Shown here: positions 1-6,292 of the stretch, one piece after another
How positions within the stretch are numbered: position 1 is the stretch's first letter
How the letters are laid out: every line of letters starts with the position of its first letter
From: Pseudomonadota bacterium
GTDB taxonomy: Bacteria; Pseudomonadota; Alphaproteobacteria; Ferrovibrionales; Ferrovibrionaceae
Direction of reading: 5' to 3'
Length of the DNA stretch: 11,105 bases
Assembly: GCA_021793055.1 (NCBI GenBank)
Contig: JAJYTL010000083.1
Span: forward strand, 1-11,105
Translations under genes and position numbers: made by a program
The notes under the pieces: model-generated
Told to the model about the DNA's origin: nothing
The model's input: only the letters and a program-made list of their open reading frames with translations
Databases searched by the model: none

Positions 1-231
1 CGCCGCCTTGTCCAGGGACGGCGCGGCGATCCGCTCCGCCGGCCAGCCGGTCCGATTGAGGCTCTCCCGCGCCCGCTCCGGCGCGAGGTCGGCGACGCCG
101 AGCAGGTGCAGGCCCGGCGTGCGCAGCGCCTGGGAGAGGAACATGGTGCCGAACTTGCCGGCGCCGATGAGTCCGACACGGAGCGGCTTCCCGGCTTCCG
201 CCCGCTGCACGAGGCGCTTATGCAGGTTCAT
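1..231 (-). CDS. Rossmann-fold NAD(P)-dependent oxidoreductase, homoserine dehydrogenase-like / SAF-domain type (N-terminal part only)
   Basis: The first 77 residues are visible and the rest lies beyond the left edge. After a short lysine/arginine-rich start comes a beta strand and the dinucleotide-binding loop GAGKFG (residues 23-28), then the second strand ending in VADL and followed by PERAR. That is a classic Rossmann N-terminus. The pattern GLIGAGKFGTMFLSQ with the later RTGWPAER resembles proteins usually annotated as homoserine dehydrogenase-like or SAF-domain NAD(P)-oxidoreductases. This is from memory, and the SAF domain itself would be C-terminal and is not visible. The ATG at 231 lies 13 bases after the stop of the upstream dioxygenase gene, so the two are very likely co-transcribed. 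The ribosome-binding site is weak (a GGGG run), which would fit translational coupling. The substrate is unknown. A sugar or sugar-acid substrate is an inference from the neighbouring tetronate genes. Confidence 0.75.
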   Translation of the reverse strand, partial: MNLHKRLVQRAEAGKPLRVGLIGAGKFGTMFLSQALRTPGLHLLGVADLAPERARESLNRTGWPAERIAAPSLDKAA

Positions 232-244
232 CGCGCGACCCCGT

Positions 245-1051
245 TCATGCGGCGGCGGTGTGGCGCTCGCGCGCGAAGGCCGCCAAGCAATCGTCCGGCA
301 GCATCTCGATCGGCGTGAAGTCGCGGTTGGCGATCCAATTCGGCCGCTTGAAGCGGCGGATCGCATTGTCGCAGCGGTTGAGCGAGAGATAAAGGATCCA
401 GCGCGACCAGGGCGTCAGATTCGAGCCCGAGGCATGCACCAGATTGCCGTGAAAAAGCAACATCGAGCCGGCCGGGCCCTTCGGCGCGACGATGCCGCCT
501 TCGGCGACCAGGCGCGTAATGGTGTCATTGTCGGCGGTCCAGAGCGGATAGCTGGTCGTCACCGTATCATGACCGGCGGCAAGCCGGCCCTCGCGATGGC
601 TCTTCGGAATGAACATCAAGGGACCGTTGAACTCGTTGGCCTCGGCCAGGAACAAGGCGATGTTCATCGCCTGCGCCGTCGGCATGTCGTCGTCGTTGTA
701 CCAGGTCGCGTAGTCCTGATGCCATTGCCACACGGCGCCATCGAAGGCCGCCTTGGCGTTGACCTTGAACTGGTGCATGTAAAGCTTGTCGGAGCCCAAA
801 AGCTGCGTGCCGGGCTCGACCAATCGCGGATGGCGCGCCAGCATCGCGAACACCGGATTCCACGCCTGCACGAAAAAGGCGGTGCGCGGCGAAGCCGACC
901 CCTTCTCGCGAATCACTTCATCCCGCGTCTCGCTGAAGATTTTCGGCAGCTCGCCGGTCACGAGCGCCATTTCTTCCGGCGAAAACACGCTCGGCAGGAA
1001 CAAATAGCCCTGTTCGGCGAATTCCGCTTGCTGCGCTGGGGTGAGCTTCAT
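245..1051 (-). CDS. phytanoyl-CoA dioxygenase (PhyH) family Fe(II)/2-oxoglutarate-dependent oxygenase
   Basis: The 268-residue protein has the facial triad of this superfamily: H111 and D113 within WHQDYATW, and a distal H206 in LVHASGSN, followed 11 residues later by R217, the expected 2-oxoglutarate-binding arginine. The stretch around WHQDYATWYNDDDMP is reminiscent of ectoine hydroxylase-like PhyH proteins. Enzymes of this family couple oxidative decarboxylation of 2-oxoglutarate to hydroxylation of a small molecule in the cytoplasm. The frame is open further upstream to 1198, but the ATG at 1051 is preceded at a 6-base spacing by AGAGGG, and the protein then begins directly with the normal helix and FLPSVFS strand, so that start is chosen. 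It sits 162 bases after otnC on the same strand and 13 bases before the oxidoreductase gene. The substrate cannot be read from the sequence. Involvement in making or modifying a tetronate precursor is inference from context. Confidence 0.9.
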   Translation of the reverse strand: MKLTPAQQAEFAEQGYLFLPSVFSPEEMALVTGELPKIFSETRDEVIREKGSASPRTAFFVQAWNPVFAMLARHPRLVEPGTQLLGSDKLYMHQFKVNAKAAFDGAVWQWHQDYATWYNDDDMPTAQAMNIALFLAEANEFNGPLMFIPKSHREGRLAAGHDTVTTSYPLWTADNDTITRLVAEGGIVAPKGPAGSMLLFHGNLVHASGSNLTPWSRWILYLSLNRCDNAIRRFKRPNWIANRDFTPIEMLPDDCLAAFARERHTAAA

Positions 1052-1169
1052 GGGGTTCCCTCTTGAGCGATGCGCATCCTCTGCGGCCGGCGCTCTCCGC
1101 GGCACGACTCGTTTTGTTTTCCGGGCCGGCCGGAAGGCACGCGCCTGCCTCTCCGCTGGCCCCGGGCTT

Positions 1170-1198
1170 AGACTATGCGAGCGCGTTCCACCCCGCAA
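1170..1198 (-). promoter_or_regulatory. possible weak sigma70-like promoter for the PhyH gene
   Basis: On the minus strand TTGCGG (1198-1193) is followed after 17 bases by TAGTCT (1175-1170), about 120 bases before the dioxygenase start. Each hexamer matches the consensus at only about half of its positions. It could let the dioxygenase and oxidoreductase be expressed independently of otnC, but it may be chance. Confidence 0.2.
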
Positions 1199-1213
1199 GC
1201 CGTGCCCGGACGC

Positions 1214-1900
1214 TCAGTCCGAGGCGGGGTTCGCCACATGCAGATGCGCCTCGGGCTCGGGCAAGGTCAGCCCGAAAATTTTGACCAGATCGGCGACCTG
1301 CGCTGGCGATAGGTAGCGCGGGTTCATGCCGCGGAGCAGGAGATAGAGCTTGGCGGTTTCCTCCAACTCCTCGGTGGCGAAGACCGCGCCTTCGAGCGAC
1401 GCGCCGGCCACCACTGGCCCGTGATTGGCCAGCAGCACCGAGGCATAGCGCCCGGACAAGCCCCGGATCGCGTCCGCAACCGCGGGATCGCCCGGCCGGT
1501 AATAGGGCAGCATCGCGGTCTGGCCGGCGCGCATCAGGTAATAGGGCGTCATCGGCGGCAGCGCTGCCTTGGGATCGATCTCCGGCAGCATGGTAAGGGC
1601 GACCGAATGGGTGGAATGGAGATGCACGATGGCGCCCGCCTCGGGCCGCGACTCGTAAAGCGCGGCATGAAGCGGAATCTCCTTCGTCGGCGCATCGCCG
1701 GAGACCAGTTTGTGTGCCGCGTCGAGCCGCGAAATGCAGCCAGGGTCAAGAAAGCCGAGCGAGGCATTGGTCGGCGTCACCAGCCAACCGCCATCGTCGA
1801 GGCGCAGGCTGATATTGCCCGACGACCCCGGGGTCAGGCCCCGTTCGAACAGCGAGCGGCCGAAGCGGCAGATTTCTTCGCGGAGCTTGGTTTCGGACAC
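1214..1900 (-). CDS. otnC: 3-oxo-tetronate 4-phosphate decarboxylase, class II aldolase/adducin family
   Basis: The 228-residue protein is a class II aldolase-fold metalloenzyme. H93 and H95 (VHLHSTHS) and H160 (LLANHGPVV) are the zinc ligands, and E74 in PTKEIPLH is the expected catalytic acid. Similarity to E. coli YgbL/OtnC runs along the whole length, for example GSSGN near residue 25, LHSTHS, PYYRPGD and EELEETAKL. Members decarboxylate 3-oxo-tetronate 4-phosphate to dihydroxyacetone phosphate, the last step of the pathway encoded across the divergent gap. The frame is open to a GTG at 1930, but no ribosome-binding site precedes it. The GTG at 1900 has AGAGGG seven bases upstream and gives an N-terminus like the family, so it is preferred. 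Having otnC split off and divergent from ltnD-otnI-otnK is less usual than a single operon. Whether it acts on the L- or D-series phosphate cannot be told from sequence. Confidence 0.9.
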   Translation of the reverse strand: MSETKLREEICRFGRSLFERGLTPGSSGNISLRLDDGGWLVTPTNASLGFLDPGCISRLDAAHKLVSGDAPTKEIPLHAALYESRPEAGAIVHLHSTHSVALTMLPEIDPKAALPPMTPYYLMRAGQTAMLPYYRPGDPAVADAIRGLSGRYASVLLANHGPVVAGASLEGAVFATEELEETAKLYLLLRGMNPRYLSPAQVADLVKIFGLTLPEPEAHLHVANPASD

Positions 1901-1907
1901 GGAACGA

Positions 1908-1913
1908 CCCTCT
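1908..1913 (-). promoter_or_regulatory. ribosome-binding site that decides the otnC start
   Basis: On the minus strand AGAGGG lies seven bases before the GTG at 1900. The alternative GTG at 1930 has no purine-rich site upstream. The dioxygenase gene at 1051 has the same AGAGGG core at nearly the same spacing (1063-1058). Confidence 0.65.
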
Positions 1914-2074
1914 GGTAGCGGAGATGACACGGCACGGCAGCGAAGTTTGGCGGCCTCGCCAAGAGATGATAACCCGGATTTCGGCGCCGTTCCCCGCCCT
2001 TTGCCGGAAGAGCGGGACCGGGCGACGCAAAACGACCTTCCGTCGACGCCCCTTGCCGCCTATCTTGCACGACA

Positions 2075-2102
2075 TTGAAGACGCCACGCCGTCTTATATA
2101 AA
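2075..2102 (+). promoter_or_regulatory. putative sigma70-type promoter of the ltnD-otnI-otnK group
   Basis: TTGAAG (2075-2080) is followed after 16 bases by TATAAA (2097-2102) inside the only TATA-rich run of the gap. A start near 2109 would give a leader of about 200 bases before ltnD, or about 13 bases before the short frame at 2122. The core TTATATAA is self-complementary, so it could also present a -10 element leftwards toward otnC. Confidence 0.4.
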
Positions 2103-2121
2103 AACCGGCCGGGGGGACGAT

Positions 2122-2310
2122 ATGACCGGAGAAGAGATTGCCGAGATCGTGCGGCGGCACATCCTGGCCTTTTACAAATGCTTTCCGGGCGCCCGGCTGA
2201 TTCCACCAGCGACGCCGATAGCCATCACGGCCGGCGGCGATTCGGCTAACCGATCATCGATGCGAACGGCCGGGCGCCTCGCAGGATTTGTTGCAGGAGT
2301 GATGCCATGA
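2122..2310 (+). CDS. possible small or leader ORF upstream of ltnD, unknown function
   Basis: A 62-codon frame starts at ATG 2122, about six bases after a GGGGGG run that could serve as a ribosome-binding site. It ends at TGA 2308-2310, overlapping the ltnD ATG at 2307 as ATGA. The first ~27 codons look coding-like: mostly G/C at third positions, with the amphipathic-looking start MTGEEIAEIVRRHILAFYK. The second half is compositionally weaker, with many A/T third positions and a low-complexity Ala/Gly/Pro sequence. I do not recognise any family. Alternatives are a chance open frame in a regulatory leader, the degraded N-terminus of a lost gene, or a leader peptide coupled to ltnD. The ltnD gene has its own good ribosome-binding site (AGGAG), so coupling is not required. 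Confidence 0.3.
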   Translation: MTGEEIAEIVRRHILAFYKCFPGARLIPPATPIAITAGGDSANRSSMRTAGRLAGFVAGVMP

Positions 2311-3263
2311 CATCGTCGACCCCAAACACCACACCCACCGCAAGCCCCCGCCGAGCCGCCGTGATCGGGCTCGGTTCCATGGGGCTCGGCATGGCGCTCT
2401 CGCTGCAGCGGGCCGGATTTACCGTCACCGGCTGCGATGTCAACGAAGCACAAGCCGCCAAATTCGCCACCGCGGGCGGCGAGATCACGCCAAGCCCGGC
2501 CGAGGCCGCGCGCGACGCCGACGTGCTGGTTTCCGTCGTTCTCAACGCGGCGCAGACCGAAGCCATTCTGTTCGGCCCGGAAGGCGCAGCAGATGCCCTG
2601 CCCGAAGGCGCGGTGGTGGTCTCGTCCGCCACCATGGCGCCGGAGATGGCCCGGGCCCTCGCCGGCCGCATCGAGGCCACCGGCAGGCTCTACCTCGACG
2701 CGCCGATCAGCGGCGGCGCCGCCCGCGCCGCCGAAGGCCAACTCACCATTCTCGCCTCGGGCAGCGCAGCCGCCTTCGCCAAAGCCGGTCCGGCGCTAGA
2801 CGCCATGGCCGCCAAGCTCTACGCGCTCGGCGATTCGCCCGGCACCGGCGCCGCCTTCAAGATGATCAATCAGCTCCTCGCCGGCGTCCATATCGCGGCG
2901 GCGAGCGAGGCCATCGCCTTCGCGGCGCGCCAAGGTCTCGACCTCCGCAAAGTCTACGAGGTGATCACCGCCTCGGCGGGAAATTCCTGGATGTTCGAGA
3001 ACCGCATGCCGCATGTGCTCGACGACGACTACACGCCCCGTAGCGCCGTCGATATTTTCGTCAAGGATCTCGGCATCGTCGAGGACATGGCGCGCAGCGC
3101 CAAATTCCCGGTTCCCATCGCCGCCGCCGCATTGCAGATGTTCTTGATGACCTCGGCTACCGGCATGGGCCGGGACGATGATGCCTCGGTCGCGCGTCTC
3201 TATGCCCGCATTACCGGCACCGCGCTCGCCAAGCAACCGTCGCAGCCGGCGCCGAAGACCTGA
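2307..3263 (+). CDS. ltnD: L-threonate dehydrogenase-like enzyme, 3-hydroxyisobutyrate dehydrogenase family
   Basis: The 318-residue protein has the N-terminal Rossmann motif GLGSMG (21-26) and D45 at the end of the second strand, which favours NAD over NADP. It also has the substrate-binding DAPISGG (131-137) and the catalytic K185 with N188 in FKMINQL of the beta-hydroxyacid dehydrogenase family. Similarity to E. coli YgbJ/LtnD is strong in the C-terminal half, including LLAGVHIAA, GNSWMFENRM, DYTPRSAVDIF and VKDLGIV. The predicted reaction is NAD-dependent oxidation of L-threonate at C2 to 2-oxo-tetronate in the cytoplasm. The ATG at 2307 is preceded by AGGAG at a 7-base spacing. A short Ser/Thr/Pro-rich leader of about 15 residues precedes the Rossmann strand. 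It heads the plus-strand group, 78 bases before otnI. Homologues can oxidise related acids such as D-glycerate, so substrate stereochemistry is not certain. Confidence 0.9.
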   Translation: MTSSTPNTTPTASPRRAAVIGLGSMGLGMALSLQRAGFTVTGCDVNEAQAAKFATAGGEITPSPAEAARDADVLVSVVLNAAQTEAILFGPEGAADALPEGAVVVSSATMAPEMARALAGRIEATGRLYLDAPISGGAARAAEGQLTILASGSAAAFAKAGPALDAMAAKLYALGDSPGTGAAFKMINQLLAGVHIAAASEAIAFAARQGLDLRKVYEVITASAGNSWMFENRMPHVLDDDYTPRSAVDIFVKDLGIVEDMARSAKFPVPIAAAALQMFLMTSATGMGRDDDASVARLYARITGTALAKQPSQPAPKT

Positions 3264-3281
3264 TTTTCCGCTGACGCGATT

Positions 3282-3290
3282 TGCTACAAT
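3282..3290 (+). promoter_or_regulatory. possible extended -10 promoter before otnI
   Basis: TGC followed by TACAAT (3285-3290) makes a good extended -10 element in the 78-base gap between ltnD and otnI. No convincing -35 hexamer lies at the usual distance, where the sequence overlaps the ltnD stop codon. It may provide internal expression of otnI and otnK. Confidence 0.3.
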
Positions 3291-3341
3291 CCCCTCCACC
3301 GCCACGCGCGGCCGGACAAGACCAATACCTCGGGAGGATCG

Positions 3342-4142
3342 ATGCCTCGCTTCGCCGCCAATCTCAGCCTGATGTTCAACGAATGGCCGTTCCTCGAGCG
3401 CTTCGATGCCGCCGCCGCCACTGGTTTTACCGCCGTCGAGTTCCTCTTTCCCTATGACCATCCGCCGGAAGCGATATCCGAGAGGCTCAAGCGCAATCAT
3501 CTCGCCCTCGCCCTGTTCAATCTCCCGCCCGGCGATTGGAACGCGGGTGAGCGCGGCATCGCGGCCCTGCCGGCGCGCTTTGCGGAACTGCAGGCCGGCG
3601 TCGAGACCGCGCTCGCCTATGCCACGGCGACCGGCGTCAAGCGCCTGCACCTGATGTCGGGCCATGGCGCGGCCGACAACGCGGAAGCGCGCGCCGCCTA
3701 TCGCCGCGCCGTGGCCTGGACCGCCGAGCGGCTGTCGCGCGCCGACCTCGATCTCGTGATCGAGCCGATCAACGGTCGCGACATGCCAGGCTATTTCCTC
3801 AACGATTTTGCTGCCGCCGAGGCGCTGATCCGCGAGCTGGCCTTGCCCAATCTCAAGCTTCAGTTCGACATTTACCACCGCCAGATCATCCATGGCGACG
3901 TCACGGTCGCGCTGCGCAACCTGATGCCGATGATCGGCCATATTCAAACCGCGAGCGTACCCTCGCGTCACGAGCCGATGAGCGAGGAACTGGCCGACGG
4001 CTTCCTATTCGCCGAGTTGGACCGGTTGGGATACGCCGGTTTCGTCGGTTGTGAATACCGCCCGGCGGGCAAGACGCTGGACGGGCTCGGCTGGTTCGCG
4101 CCCTATGCGGCGCGCGCGGCGCGGCCGTCGGGCGCGGCGTAG
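3342..4142 (+). CDS. otnI: 2-oxo-tetronate isomerase, hydroxypyruvate isomerase family
   Basis: The 266-residue TIM-barrel protein begins MPRFAANLSLMF, almost identical to the start of E. coli YgbM/OtnI. It carries the FLFPYD strand, the ALFN strand near residue 57, and the four metal-ligand positions of the Hyi family: E141 (VIEPING), D176 (LQFDIYH), Q202 (HIQTASV) and E238 (GCEYRP). It ends with the family's GLGWF (248-252). The predicted reaction is interconversion of 2-oxo-tetronate and 3-oxo-tetronate, linking LtnD to OtnK. The ATG has GGGAGG (3332-3337) just upstream. The gene ends two bases before otnK, so the pair is an operon. One departure: after RHEP the family usually has an acidic-Gly-Glu-hydrophobic-Asn-Tyr segment, and here the sequence reads MSEELADGFLF. 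Plain hydroxypyruvate isomerase is the alternative, but the neighbours favour OtnI. Confidence 0.88.
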   Translation: MPRFAANLSLMFNEWPFLERFDAAAATGFTAVEFLFPYDHPPEAISERLKRNHLALALFNLPPGDWNAGERGIAALPARFAELQAGVETALAYATATGVKRLHLMSGHGAADNAEARAAYRRAVAWTAERLSRADLDLVIEPINGRDMPGYFLNDFAAAEALIRELALPNLKLQFDIYHRQIIHGDVTVALRNLMPMIGHIQTASVPSRHEPMSEELADGFLFAELDRLGYAGFVGCEYRPAGKTLDGLGWFAPYAARAARPSGAA

Positions 4143-4144
4143 CC

Positions 4145-5425
4145 ATGACGCTCGCCCTCGGCGCGGTCGCCGACGATTACACCGGCGCCTCCGATCTCGC
4201 CAACACGCTCGCCAAAACTGGCCTTCGCACCGTGCAATCAATCGGCGCTCCGGCCGACAATTTGCCGCTCCCAGAAGTCGATGCCGTCGTGGTCTCGCTC
4301 AAGATCCGCTCGGCGCCGGCGGCCGAGGCGGTGCGCCGCGCGGCGGCGGCGGAACGGTGGCTGCGGGGGCGCGGCGCACGGCACGTCATGTACAAGATCT
4401 GCTCGACCTTCGATTCGACCGACAAAGGTAACATCGGGCCGGTGCTGGACGCATTGAAAGGCGACAGATTGGACGCCGCCGTGGTGGTCACGCCGGCTTT
4501 TCCCGAGACCGCGCGCACGGTCTATCAGGGAAATCTTTTCGTCGGCCCGCTGCCGTTGAATGAAAGTCCGCTCAAGGACCACCCGCTCAATCCGATGCGG
4601 GACGCCAATCTAGTGCGTGTGCTGCAGCGCCAAAGCTGGACGAAAATCGGCCTGGTCGATCTCGCGACGGTGGCGAAGGGCAGCGATACGATCCGCGCCC
4701 AGCTCACGAGGCTCGCGCGAGAGGGGACCGGCGCGGCCATCGCCGATGCGGTGTTCGAGACCGACCTTGAAGCCGTCGGCGCTGCCGCGCTGGATCAGGC
4801 CTTCTCGATCGGCGCCTCGGGCCTCGGCCTCGGCCTCGCGCGCGGCCTGATCAAGAGCGGTCGCGTCGCGCGGAGCGACGCCGCCGCCGCGGCGACGGTC
4901 GCGCTCGGCGGCCCGGCCGCCTGCCTTGCCGGAAGCTGCTCGCAGGCGACCCTCGAACAGGTGGCGCGGGCCGAGCGCGCGATGCCGGTGCTGACGCTCG
5001 ACGGCGCCAAGCTTGTCGACAACGGCGCGGCCGAGGTCGCGGCGGCGCTTCGCTGGGCCGCGTCGCGGCTGGACAAGGGTCCGCTTCTGATCGCGAGCAG
5101 CGCGCCGCCGCAAGCGGTCGCCACGCTTCAAGCGCGTTATGGCGGCGACCGCGCCGGACACGCCATCGAGCAGGCCTTCGCCGAAATCGCGGCGGCGCTC
5201 GTCGCGCAGGGCGTGCGCCGGCTGGTGGTGGCCGGCGGCGAGACCTCGGGCGCCGTCGTCGACCGCCTCGCCATTCCTGCTTTCGAGCTTGGGCCCGAGA
5301 TCGCCGCCGGCGTGCCGGTGCTCAACGCGATCGGCGGGCGTTATGGCGCCATGCGCCTCGCGCTGAAATCGGGAAACTTCGGTAGACCCGATTTCTTCAC
5401 CGACGCGCTGGCATTGATGCCCTAG
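4145..5425 (+). CDS. otnK: 3-oxo-tetronate 4-kinase (four-carbon acid sugar kinase, former DUF1537 family)
   Basis: The 426-residue protein has the two-domain layout of the family. The N-terminal sugar-acid-binding domain shows ADDYTGASD (9-17), KICSTFDST (84-92), FPET (119-122) and DHPLNPM (145-151). The C-terminal ATP-binding domain has GSCS (263-266), AGGETSG (363-369) and KSGNFG (408-413). Length is normal. It would phosphorylate 3-oxo-tetronate at O4 with ATP to give the OtnC substrate. The start at 4145 lies two bases after the otnI stop with no strong ribosome-binding site, which suggests coupled translation. Family members differ in preference (D-threonate, D-erythronate or 3-oxo-tetronate). 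The presence of otnI and otnC rather than a pdxA2-like gene in the window points to the 3-oxo-tetronate type. FPET is followed by ART where many relatives have GRT. Confidence 0.92.
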   Translation: MTLALGAVADDYTGASDLANTLAKTGLRTVQSIGAPADNLPLPEVDAVVVSLKIRSAPAAEAVRRAAAAERWLRGRGARHVMYKICSTFDSTDKGNIGPVLDALKGDRLDAAVVVTPAFPETARTVYQGNLFVGPLPLNESPLKDHPLNPMRDANLVRVLQRQSWTKIGLVDLATVAKGSDTIRAQLTRLAREGTGAAIADAVFETDLEAVGAAALDQAFSIGASGLGLGLARGLIKSGRVARSDAAAAATVALGGPAACLAGSCSQATLEQVARAERAMPVLTLDGAKLVDNGAAEVAAALRWAASRLDKGPLLIASSAPPQAVATLQARYGGDRAGHAIEQAFAEIAAALVAQGVRRLVVAGGETSGAVVDRLAIPAFELGPEIAAGVPVLNAIGGRYGAMRLALKSGNFGRPDFFTDALALMP

Positions 5426-5526
5426 CTGCGGAGCCCCACCCGATGGTTCTCCGGTTATGGCGACCCGGCCGATAGGCGGGGTGATGCGATGCTGGAGCCA
5501 TTCCTTTCAGCGCGTCTTCGCGGTTG

Positions 5527-5541
5527 GCCGGCTCAGCCGGC
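5527..5541. repeat. short GC hairpin spanning the stop codon of the hydrolase gene
   Basis: GCCGGC-TCA-GCCGGC is a perfect 6-bp dyad with a 3-base loop, and the loop is the TGA stop of the minus-strand hydrolase gene. There is no T-tract on either side, so it is not a standard intrinsic terminator. An almost identical element spans the proC stop. Confidence 0.4.
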
Positions 5542-6246
5542 GCGGTTCAGCGCGGTTTCGAGAAAGCCGCCGCCGATGGCGATGCCGTCCGCGTCTATGC
5601 CATGGCCAAGCCCCGGGGCGACATGCCATTCCACCGCCACCTCGACCGCGTTCAACCCGTGCACGGCGCCGAACATCGCCGCCACCGGCACCACCGGATC
5701 GGCATCGCCATGGATGAGCGACACCGGCGGCTTGGCGCGGATCTCGGACTTGAGATCGTCGCCGCCGAGAAGCGCGCCGGAAAAGCCGAGGATTCCGGCC
5801 GGCGCGACGGCCCGACGCAAGCCGACGTGAAGCGCCATCATCGTCCCCTGGCTAAAGCCAACGAGCGCCAAGCGCTCGGGCGCGACCTGCCAACGCGCCA
5901 GCTCGCGGTCGAGGAAGCGATCGATCACGCCAGCGGGCCGCACCGCGGCGCGCGCCATCTCGCGAGAGGAGGCGGCGGCCTCGGCCGGGTTGCGCCGATG
6001 CCGCTCGGGATCGTAGCCATCGAGAGAAAACCATTGGAAGCCGAATGGCATGCCCGGCACCGGCTCGGGCGCGTTCGGGGCCACGAAGGCCGCCTCCGGC
6101 AGCCGCTGCTGCAAATAGGGCGCGAGTCCGATCAGGTCTTCGCCATTGGCGCCATAGCCGTGCAGCAGCACGACAAGCTGGCGCGCCGCCCCCTTCGCCG
6201 CCGGAGGCAGCCGGGGTCCATCCAGATTGAAGGCGCCCATCGTCAT
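5533..6246 (-). CDS. alpha/beta hydrolase, phospholipase/carboxylesterase family
   Basis: The 237-residue protein matches the small carboxylesterase (Abhydrolase_2, YpfH-like) layout. It has VVLLHGYGANGEDL (25-38) with the oxyanion-hole HGYG, FVAPNAPEP (54-62), the FGFQWFSLD segment (68-76), the nucleophile S132 in GFSQG, the acid D183 in HGDADPVVP and the base H215 in GLGHG. No signal peptide is visible, so it is probably cytoplasmic. The substrate is unknown, and esterase or lysophospholipase activity is typical of the family. ATG codons at 6246 and 6240 are both possible. The first is preferred because GAGG lies eight bases before it. The gene follows proC by 53 bases on the same strand and is probably the last gene of the ubiK-ybjN-proC run, converging with otnK. 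Confidence 0.88.
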   Translation of the reverse strand: MTMGAFNLDGPRLPPAAKGAARQLVVLLHGYGANGEDLIGLAPYLQQRLPEAAFVAPNAPEPVPGMPFGFQWFSLDGYDPERHRRNPAEAAASSREMARAAVRPAGVIDRFLDRELARWQVAPERLALVGFSQGTMMALHVGLRRAVAPAGILGFSGALLGGDDLKSEIRAKPPVSLIHGDADPVVPVAAMFGAVHGLNAVEVAVEWHVAPGLGHGIDADGIAIGGGFLETALNRAG

Positions 6247-6292
6247 GATCCGGGCCTCGCCCCACAGAAAGCGGATCGAATGCCGAGCCGGC

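Larger units (their letters stand above)
1901..2306. promoter_or_regulatory. divergent regulatory region between otnC and ltnD
   Basis: This 406-base gap is the largest non-annotated stretch in the window and separates the leftward otnC group from the rightward ltnD group, so both must be started from here. It contains an AT-rich island around 2090-2103 (an otherwise rare composition here), a TATCAT hexamer on the minus strand at 1971-1966 that could be the otnC -10 element, and a possible short reading frame from 2122. I found no convincing long palindromic operator. A short imperfect dyad (TCGG-CTAA-CCGA) lies near 2240-2255 but is too small to trust. Confidence 0.6.

Noticed and set aside
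8..1066. 352-codon plus-strand open frame opposite the oxygenase gene
   Set aside because: It is antisense to a gene with clear catalytic motifs, has Arg/Gly/His-rich composition with no family pattern, and fits a GC-rich shadow frame.
1119..1135. TTCCGG-GCCGG-CCGGAA hairpin between otnC and the oxygenase gene as a terminator
   Set aside because: The T-rich run lies on the wrong side: plus-strand T's precede the stem and the minus strand has A's after it. It is not an intrinsic terminator in either direction, so otnC and the oxygenase may still be co-transcribed.
1898..1930. Upstream GTG at 1930 as the otnC start
   Set aside because: There is no ribosome-binding site before it, whereas GTG 1900 has AGAGGG at ideal spacing and gives the normal family N-terminus.
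2796..3971. 391-codon minus-strand open frame across ltnD and otnI
   Set aside because: It spans two recognisable genes on the other strand and the gap between them. The sequence is Arg/Gly-rich and unrecognisable, so it is a shadow frame.
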